From: Stephanodiscus triporus
Taxonomy: Eukaryota > Bacillariophyta > Thalassiosirophyceae > Thalassiosirales > Thalassiosiraceae
DNA: 13,731 nt
NCBI GenBank assembly: GCA_036939755.1
Contig: JALLAZ010000695.1
Coordinates: 1 to 13,731, forward strand
Direction: 5' to 3'
In this document: positions 8,018-13,731 of the stretch, piece after piece
How the letters are laid out: every line of letters begins with the position of its first letter
How positions within the stretch are numbered: the first letter of the stretch is position 1
Program-made: the position numbers and the translations under genes
The notes under the pieces: generated by a model
The model's database searches: none
What the model was told of the DNA's origin: nothing
Seen by the model: only the letters and a program-made list of their open reading frames with translations

Positions 8018-10722
8018 CTCCTGCTGAATTATTGCCAACTAGTGAGAATTTGGCAGCATTGAAAGTGCTCGCCTTCTTGTCTGCTCCGTCAAACCCTGCT
8101 GCTGTCAACTTGTTGGTGCTGCCACCCACCATCTGTTGGGCATCTCCAAAAAACCACTCCACTGTGTCCGTGTTCATTGTTTGTGGGCTGACACTCTGGC
8201 CATTCGACACACACCAGTAGATCTGAATTACCGTTACATGAGCCAGCAGCAATGACTTGATGCAGAACCAAGTCTCGTCAGCAAAAAAATTGAATTCAGT
8301 GGCAAGCTTCATCCTTACCCTCTCATCATGCAATTCCTTCCATTTTGCAAACCAGACAAGAGTATCCAAAAGGCAAGACTGTTTCATAGCAGCATTATCT
8401 GGTGAGTGAGGTCCGTCCCGACCATTGCATATGTCAATGATGGCATTGTTCCTATGCTCACAAAGGTCAGCAACGTGACTGTACATGCCTTTGACTTGCA
8501 AGCTTAGCACAACGCTCTCATTGGCTAATGCATAACGAATCATCTTGACAGTAGACTGTGACAGAAGCTGGGTTGCAAGCTTTAATAAGCATTTTTATCA
8601 AAGTGCCTCGACGTGAGCTTAGTGCTCTGAAGTTGTCCGGATGCCCCATCGCACTTGAGCCAAATCTCATGAATTGTCTGCATATTGATGGGGACCTTTC
8701 CTCTCATCAAGTTAGGTTTAGAAGTCTTTGAAGATGACAGCTTGAGAGATGTGACAATATTTTTAGTGAGATGCGGCATGTCAGGCAAAAATACAATCCA
8801 CTCATTTGTGACGGGGTCGGTCATCAGTCACTTTACATTGAAGTTGACATGGGATATTTGTCGAGTAGCACTTGTGGCAATGCATCTCGAAATGTATGAG
8901 ATGATAGTGTGTCGCGATACGACACCTAGTTGCAGCCGGCAGCATCACTTGTTGCCATCCCAATATGCAAACCCCAACCATTGGCAATAAGTCGCGGAGA
9001 GCAATTATCACGGAGGTGATTACCCTGGGAGTCACTTTTGTCACATTCACAGATGCCACAATTTCCGAACACTTTATATGCGGATCTATTGAGCTGAATT
9101 TGAATACAAGATGCTCCTGGGCAAGTGGGAGGTTATCCAGAATAGAGTTTTGATGAACGCCCTCATCCTCATTGCATTCAGCATCCTTCACTTTCTATGC
9201 CAGTACTGAAAACATCCGTGATAAAGTTGCAATACTGTGAGACTTGTTGCCTCCCTTCAGAGTAGTTGTAATATAATCATGCTCAATTCCGGAATTGATA
9301 TTTGCAGAATCTTGAAATTGCCCCAATCCGCTGGTTGCTTGTCCAATTCTCACGACGTGCATAGTCACTGATGCTGTGAATAGTATTCATGTGCATACAG
9401 TAGGCCTTGTCATTTTTTGTAGTAATCAGCTCTGCCATTTTCCTGTAGACAGTGCTGATATTTGGAAGCATCATAATCTTGGCAACCTCATTGTAGGTGC
9501 TGGCAGAGGTGCGAGCAAGAAATGCAATTGCCCAATTCATGAGCATGGGGTGATATGCCTGGCAACCTCGAAGCTTTCTGCCATCGTTGCTGACCTTGTT
9601 GATGTGCTCTGCATGTACCCACCAAGAAAGCTCCAGTTCTACTGACGATGTTGCATCCGACTGCAATACCTTGCTGATAGGGCCGTCCATGATCTTGAGA
9701 ACCTTCCTTATCTAGTCGCCCTCAATGCCCTCAGGCAAAATTGCACCATCCTTATCAATTGCATCCAACAAAACCACACGAGCAAGCTGATGACAAAGAC
9801 ACCTGTTCTCATCTCGAATTGTACAAGTAATCTCTGTTGCAGCCAACGCTGGATTCCTTGAAATATTTGCTATGGTGGCATGCTTCCCGACGCACTCAAC
9901 ATCACGCTCAATGCACCCTCGAACTTTATTGGAAGCACAGTGGCTGCAATGCTTTCCATTGCTGCAATTTCTGCTACAGGACTCAGCACGGAAAACAAAT
10001 CCCTCCCGGAGATTTCTCGCCCTATCAAGTAATACGCCATTGTACGGCATGCAGATTCTCCGTGATGTTGAGAGCATTGACTTGGCAAAACTCTTTACTC
10101 CAAGATCCGGCTCCATAGCCCACCACCGTAATTGATTGGCAGTGTGCTCCATTGACTTTGCAGCAAAGGTTAGCGTCGGCCCAAAGAAGCCTTCACTGAC
10201 GCCTCTACACTGTGATGGCGGTGGAGGAGTGATACTGTGCGCTGGCAGCAGCGGCAGCGGCGGCGGCAGCGGCGGGTTCAATACCATGCCGCCTAAGCCT
10301 CTAGAGGGAGACTTTCTCTTTCCCCCCCTCTTTTTTGGACTCCCAACCTTGCGAGGGGATGCATTGTTTGGCGCATCGTTCTTGTCGGAGAAAAACAAAG
10401 CGCTGCCGCCTTCGCCAATGCCTCCACCAGCATCGGCGATAGCAAGGCTGGCGACACTCAACGAAGCTTTCCCGTCCCTCCAGGCCCGGCACGAGAAGCA
10501 GCGCCTCTTATTTTTTGCGGAGTCGTTAATACAGCCGCACTTTCGGCAATCCCACGAAGCCGCGAGGGCAGAAGCCGTTCTCAGCATTCTAGGTATTCTG
10601 CGGACAATCCTCGGAACAAGTTGCACGGAGATCTGATGGAGTCGAGAGGGTCGAGAAGGCGCTTTGGCATGTCCACGGAAGAAGATTTGGTAAGAGAAGA
10701 CAGTATCAGCTCCAATCATCAT
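7986..10722 (-). pseudogene. P-element/THAP9-like transposase, multiply broken
   Basis: Chosen start is ATG 10722-10720, the first in the frame. Order of parts: RanBP2-type zinc finger WDCRKCGCIN...RRCFSC (10554-10489); basic stretch SPKKRGGKRKSPSRG; Pro-rich linker; Cys-rich block CSRNCSNGKHCSHC (9978-9937); HPMLMNWAIAFLARTSASTY (about 9555-9495) and LPNISTVYRKM, like the helical region before the P-type catalytic core; SANINSGIEHDYI; GWGLHIGMATSDAAGC; FLPDMPHLTKNI (8790-8755), matching the DxPHLxKxxRN block; and MNTDTVEWFFG (8177-8145), matching the NxDxxExFFG block. Lesions: TAG 9714-9712, frameshift near 9315, TAG 9197-9195, frameshift near 8990, TAG 8928-8926, frameshift near 8850, TGA 8830-8828, frameshift near 8585. 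The final 185-codon block is intact to TAG 7988-7986. The family call rests on motif pattern; a KDZ-type or novel relative is possible. Confidence 0.72.
10489..10554 (-). other. RanBP2-type zinc finger coding segment
   Basis: W-x-C-x2-C-x3-N-x8-C-x2-C spacing (W62, C64, C67, N71, C80, C83 of the frame counted from 10737) is the signature of RanBP2/NZF fingers, which bind RNA or ubiquitin in other proteins. It sits where P-element/THAP9 proteins have a THAP DNA-binding domain. Confidence 0.8.
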
Positions 10723-10803
10723 AGCAACTGTGTGCACTTGATTCCTACGTATTTAGCCTACATGTGCAGTATTTGGTACAACCAAAAAACAACCCCACAC
10801 ATC

Positions 10804-10836
10804 AGATGGCGGGAAAAATAAAGAGAGACCCAGCTG
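10804..10836. repeat. Right terminal inverted repeat
   Basis: It is the inverted partner of 6021-6053. The match continues one base outward (A at 6020, T at 10837). The motif GGCGGGAAA...GAGAGACCCAG inside it recurs at 11241-11267 in the adjacent MITE. Confidence 0.85.
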
Positions 10837-10854
10837 TCCATGCTCCCATCACAC

Positions 10855-11275
10855 CACGGCCTCTGGGTCTCTCATTCGCGTCCCACCTTTTCTGGCCTCC
10901 GTGTAGATTGCACGATGGGTAATTTAGTATCTAAATTGATCTGGACCCCCCCAGCTGGTTAGTACTAGGTTCTACGGCGTGTAGACCCTGGGACTACCAA
11001 ATCGTATGTAGGTAGTAGTACCAGGCCTACGTCGCTCCGTAGAACCTGGAACTACCAACTACACATACGATTTGGTAGTTCCAGGCCTACGGCGTGTAGG
11101 CCTGGTACTACCACTGCATACGTATTGGTAGTTCCAGGCTCTACGGTAATGTGACTCACTCTCCACAAGTACCAGGCTCTATGTAGCATCTACATACAAG
11201 GGCCACTGTACCAAAAGAAGTGGGGTGGTCCAGATCAATTGGCGGGAAACACGAAGGAGAGACCCAGAGGCCGTG
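10855..11275. mobile_element. MITE-like element, 421 bp, related to the P-like transposon
   Basis: The outermost 19 bases CACGGCCTCTGGGTCTCTC (10855-10873) are repeated in perfect inverse at 11257-11275, and imperfect pairing continues inward to a TTTCCCGCC-like block. A further perfect 14-bp inverted pair, AATTGATCTGGACC, lies at 10934-10947 and 11227-11240. CTGGGTCTCTC and TTTCCCGCC are shared with the ends of the 4.8-kb element, and the 15-mer at 11018-11032 matches its subterminal 6116-6130. There is no ORF of note. The flanks GCTCCCATCAC (10842-10852) and GCTTCCATCCAC (11275-11286) resemble a decayed target duplication, but the offset is not exact. It is likely a non-autonomous derivative or relative. 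Confidence 0.7.
10994..11112. repeat. Nested palindromes in the MITE core
   Basis: The stretch 10994-11078 folds on itself about a centre near 11036, with outer arms CTACCAAATCGTATGT and its complement. Overlapping its right side, 11074-11112 is a 39-bp palindrome with a 10-bp perfect inner stem CCAGGCCTAC, loop GGCGT, one T-T mismatch, and a 6-bp outer stem GGTAGT. The unit CTACGGCGTGTAG occurs at 10972-10984 and 11087-11099. Confidence 0.8.
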
Positions 11276-11780
11276 CTTCCATCCACGTTGGCGGCCTTTT
11301 TTCTGCAATGATTATCTATTGCGAAGTAGCAAGACCCGCTTCCTGGCGATAAGAATCCTTGCCAACTTTGCAAGAGGAAGGACAACCTCATTCATCATCT
11401 CAACTTCAACTTCAAGTTTTTAGCAAGGGTGGACGCAGACGAAGTGCGCATTAAAGGTTTTTTGGCAATTTCCAAGTGTGCATTTGCTCGCGTCCTACTT
11501 GCGCACTTTGCAGTTTTTCAACTTGTGCCCTTCCCAAGGTTGCAAGTAGGATGCAAAACACCTGTTTTGCGTCCTACTTGCGAACTTCAGTTTCTGCGCT
11601 GGAATCGTACTCCTTTGTTCTGTAGCTGTAGAACATTTTTAAGGCGCAAAATTGCTCAGAGAGGGTCCTCAATCCTCCATCCCCCCCCTGCCTCTTACTT
11701 TTTGCCACGCCCCCCCCTCATCGCCCCCCCCTCCTAGCCAGCCACCGCCGCCTAGACCTACGACGACGACAACAACAACA
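11276..11780. other. Intergenic with hairpin and C-rich tracts
   Basis: No convincing gene was found. It contains the hairpin at 11542-11581 and a third copy of its arm at 11490-11503. C-rich runs lie at 11679-11732 and (GAC)/(AAC) triplet runs at 11762-11780. The last part looks like the 5' UTR of the gene starting at 11781. Confidence 0.5.
11542..11581. repeat. Hairpin with 18-bp stem and 4-nt loop
   Basis: GCAAGTAGGATGCAAAAC and GTTTTGCGTCCTACTTGC flank loop ACCT; the only imperfection is one T-G position. The arm core GCGTCCTACTTGCG also occurs at 11490-11503, about 80 bp upstream, in direct orientation to the right arm. It is not followed by a T run that would suggest a terminator. Confidence 0.8.
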
Positions 11781-13121
11781 ATGTCCCTTCTCCCAACAGT
11801 ATAATAGAAAAAGGTGAGCTCGCTATGCCCCTCTCTGCCCCGTCCTCGTCCACGACGCGACAACTGTGTGTCACCAATGACCGCACTGATCCATGCTTGA
11901 TACTTATCGAGCCCGGATTGGCAATCCCTCCAGCATATCTGTGAGGCACACGTGCGCTCTATGATAGATGCTGATGCCGATGATGGCGCTGCAGTCCAGG
12001 GTAACCCTCAGCCCGCAGCACGTTCTTGTGCTACAACTCCAGTCCCCAATAAATTCCCCGGTGAGTGTGGGGTCATGTGTGCCAACATGATCCCTTTTTT
12101 GCTCGTGATTTTTAGGCTTTGGCGGTCAACATCAAAATGGAAGGAGCTCACTGACCCGTTTCTTCAACTGGACTGATGGGATGGGGAGGAATTTTCAGAT
12201 GTGGGAAGGTGAACATGGTTGGAAGAAGTTCAGGAATTCAGGAAGGCTGTCCTTGCTGGTGTTATTGGACATGCAAGAATGGCATACAAGCAGAATGATG
12301 GGGCGTGATTGGAGATACAAATATTGGCTCATAATCTCCAGGGGGAGATTACGAATACCAACACCCAGCACCAAGCAAGGGTTGGTGCTGCAAGCAACAA
12401 TGCAGCTGAACGCCAGGGGCGTTTGGAGGCTGCACAGCAAGGCATGGGTCTCACCATGCCTTCCTGAGGTGCTCAGCCCCCCACTCTTGATTTTGCCCTC
12501 AATAATTTTCAGGCACAAGCTCTGGCACAGCTGGGGCAGAAGAGTGTAAGTCCCCATAACCCATCTGGTGGTGCCACTGCTGGTCAAGTTACTCCTCGTG
12601 ATGGAGTTACTCCCCGTTATGGAGCATCCTCTACATTCACTCCCATGGCTGCCTGACGCAATCCCAGTCCCGAGATCCCTACATTATTTGCAAGTGCCAA
12701 CACTCCACCTCCAGATGCAGCACAGAATAACTCCCCTTCAGTGCAGAACCAGAACTTCCCCGCCAGCCTTGGTCAGCAAGCAAGTGATGCTGCAACCTCT
12801 TGTTAGCAATCCAACATAGCCGCAGGTAACGTTGGCAATAGTTTTACTGTCCCATCTGTCACCCGCACCAGGCAGCCAGATCAGGTTGACGTCCTTCGTC
12901 TCATGAACAAGCAGATGATGCAGGATATCGCCAATTTGAACAACATGGCTCCAAGTGCTGCTGAACGACGCAGAGTCCAGCTCAAAGGTGCTATCTCCAG
13001 TGATTTGTCTCGAATGGCCCAGTACTCTGTGATAAGTATGAATATGGACTCTATTTTGCATCGTATCAAAATACTCAAAAAAGAGCTTGATGGTCACATG
13101 GATTCCATGTTTTCTTTGTAG
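11781..13121 (+). pseudogene. Decayed gene, possible Harbinger accessory protein
   Basis: An ATG at 11781 follows an AACAACAACA leader. MSLLPT could be joined by an intron 11799-11933 (GTATAA...CTCCAG) in phase with HICEAHVRSMIDADADDG. From about 12117 the frame beginning LWRSTSKWKELTDPF continues to TAG 13119-13121 for about 330 codons without any indel. Six internal stops interrupt it: TGA at 12174, 12210, 12306, 12465 and 12654, and TAG at 12804. Segments include TWLEEVQEFRKAVLAGVIGH, Gln/Asn/Ala-rich and Pro/Ser-rich linkers, and a charged, helical C-terminus (VDVLRLMNKQMMQDIANLNN). A possible short intron 12061-12115 would shift the frame and is doubtful. The gene is tail to tail with a Harbinger transposase fragment 64 bp away. 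Harbinger elements carry a second, Myb/SANT-like protein, but no clear Myb motif is visible, so that role is inferred from position. Confidence 0.55.
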
Positions 13122-13185
13122 TGCATTACATATTAGAATATTTTATTTCATATAATAACATTACATTATAGTAATTGGTAAGTTA
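13122..13185. other. AT-rich spacer between convergent genes
   Basis: The 64 bp between the two convergent 3' ends are strongly AT-rich (for example ATATTTTATTTCATATAATA), as expected for shared 3' UTR and polyadenylation signals. No inverted repeat long enough to mark an element end was seen. Confidence 0.45.
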
Positions 13186-13680
13186 TTATCTACAGGTGCA
13201 AGTATTCTTCAATGCTGGGAAGAGAGAGCAATCAAAGGTGTTTACTCCACTTGCCTGATCCCCAATCAAACAAATATAGCAGTTCATAAGGAGGTGGCAT
13301 ACCCTGAGCTGCTCCTATGCATATGGTCGCATCCACGCAATGTGTCACAAATTTGCTGAACACAGCTGGTCAGGCCATAATTCTTTTTGATCAGTTGCCA
13401 AGCAGATCAAAATGCAGCATTTATCTTCAATTCTACAGCAGTGAGAATGTCAACAAAAAATGGAGTCCCCAAAGAGCATACATTTCCTATGCACTGGCAA
13501 CGCTGCCTGGATCAGAGACAAGAATTGATCAAGCCCACTCAAATTAAGCATTCCTTGATCATTTTGCCTTGCAGTCACTCCTGGGCCAAAGAGTGTGCTA
13601 ATACCATTGGGAAGATTGACAGTCTCTACCTTTATTCCGTGAAGCTTCTTCCATCCCGAGTACACTGACTTGTGGGTGTT
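13186..13680 (-). pseudogene. PIF/Harbinger transposase fragment (DDE_Tnp_4-like)
   Basis: The frame 13674-13453 reads VYSGWKKLHGIKVETVNLPN and then STLFGPGVTARQNDQGML, ending LFGDSIF. This follows the Harbinger pattern YSGxKxxHxxKxQxxxxPxG, FGPxxGRxxDxxxL, and GDxxY, whose Asp is the second catalytic acidic residue. After a damaged stretch (stops from 13452 and frame changes), the same frame resumes with VCHLLMNCYICLIGDQASGV, resembling the family's C-terminal LLxNxxxCLxG block, and ends TAA at 13188-13186. The first catalytic Asp is not visible. Stops lie upstream in frame between 13680 and the edge, where CTAAC followed by several AG dinucleotides could be an intron 3' end. The region for the catalytic Glu is short or damaged. 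Confidence 0.75.
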
Positions 13681-13731
13681 AGACTGGCTAGCTTAGCAGT
13701 TAGGAGATCATTGGAGCTTTTAGTTTAGGGA

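Larger units (their letters stand above)
6021..10836. mobile_element. Two-gene DNA transposon, P-element-like, 4.8 kb
   Basis: The ends are a 33-bp inverted repeat at 6021-6053 and 10804-10836, with 30 of 33 positions matching. The outer part is CAGCTGGGTCTCTCTTT and the inner part TTCCCGCCATCT. Inside are a minus-strand transposase pseudogene (7986-10722) and a plus-strand accessory ORF (from about 6314 or 6514 to 8017), tail to tail and overlapping by 32 bp. The ends start with CA, as in P elements. I could not find a clear 8-bp target duplication: 6013-6020 and 10837-10844 do not match. The copy is immobile by itself because its transposase is broken, but the intact ends might still be mobilised by a functional relative. 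Confidence 0.75.

Noticed and set aside
10136..10636. Plus ORF of 166 codons, Gly/Pro-rich
   Set aside because: It is antisense to the zinc finger and linker of the transposase; openness follows from GC-rich low-complexity sequence.
6011..10848. TGCTCGCC and TGCTCCCA as target duplication of the 4.8-kb element
   Set aside because: Only 6 of 8 bases match, and the copies sit at different distances from the two ends, so the match is not convincing.
10994..11112. CRISPR-like repeat array
   Set aside because: The repeats are palindromic and irregularly spaced, lie inside a MITE in eukaryotic DNA, and have no cas genes.
12568..12819. Plus ORF of 83 codons, Leu/Pro-rich
   Set aside because: It is an out-of-frame shadow of the long frame that continues from 12117 to 13121.

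Overview
The window looks like accessory DNA from a stramenopile nuclear genome, most likely a diatom. Three things point there: a glutathione S-transferase gene with a short first exon, a canonical GTAAGT donor and a 150-nt intron; the remains of a Ty1/copia gag that reads like the diatom CoDi-type gags; and several eukaryotic DNA transposons. No bacterial operon, CRISPR array, rRNA or credible tRNA was seen. The diatom assignment is inference from protein flavour, not from a database search.

Layout. 1-136 is the edge of an unidentified minus-strand gene. 137-1000 has no convincing gene but carries a tandem array of small hairpins, each followed by ACTT, and then three more hairpins. About 1010-3045 is a decayed minus-strand copia element: a candidate 372-bp 5' LTR, a leader, an internally deleted gag with stops and frameshifts, and a possible scrap of pol. 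3046-4400 is mostly non-coding (a 36-bp direct repeat, a CT microsatellite, a 96-codon ORF, a fold-back repeat), and 4400-5028 shows nothing convincing. 5029-5847 (minus) is the one clearly intact gene, a 222-residue GST.

From 6021 to 10836 lies a 4.8-kb DNA transposon bounded by 33-bp terminal inverted repeats. It carries two convergent genes whose 3' ends overlap by 32 bp. One is a heavily broken minus-strand transposase with P-element/THAP9-like motifs and an N-terminal RanBP2-type zinc finger. The other is a much better preserved plus-strand accessory gene that carries a YVAGW motif resembling the C-terminal part of P-type transposases. Its left end sits 173 bp upstream of the GST start codon. 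Seventeen bp beyond its right end is a 421-bp MITE-like element (10855-11275) with related terminal repeats and a core of nested palindromes.

11276-11780 contains an 18-bp-stem hairpin and C-rich low-complexity DNA. 11781-13121 (plus) is a decayed gene whose main frame has six TGA/TAG stops and no indel downstream of about 12117. It converges on a PIF/Harbinger-type transposase fragment (13186 to the right edge, minus). The two may be the paired genes of one Harbinger element.

The most interesting items are the two-gene P-like element with its separated C-terminal-like domain, the hairpin array at 289-600 with stems that vary while staying paired, and the MITE that shares terminal motifs with its autonomous-sized neighbour.
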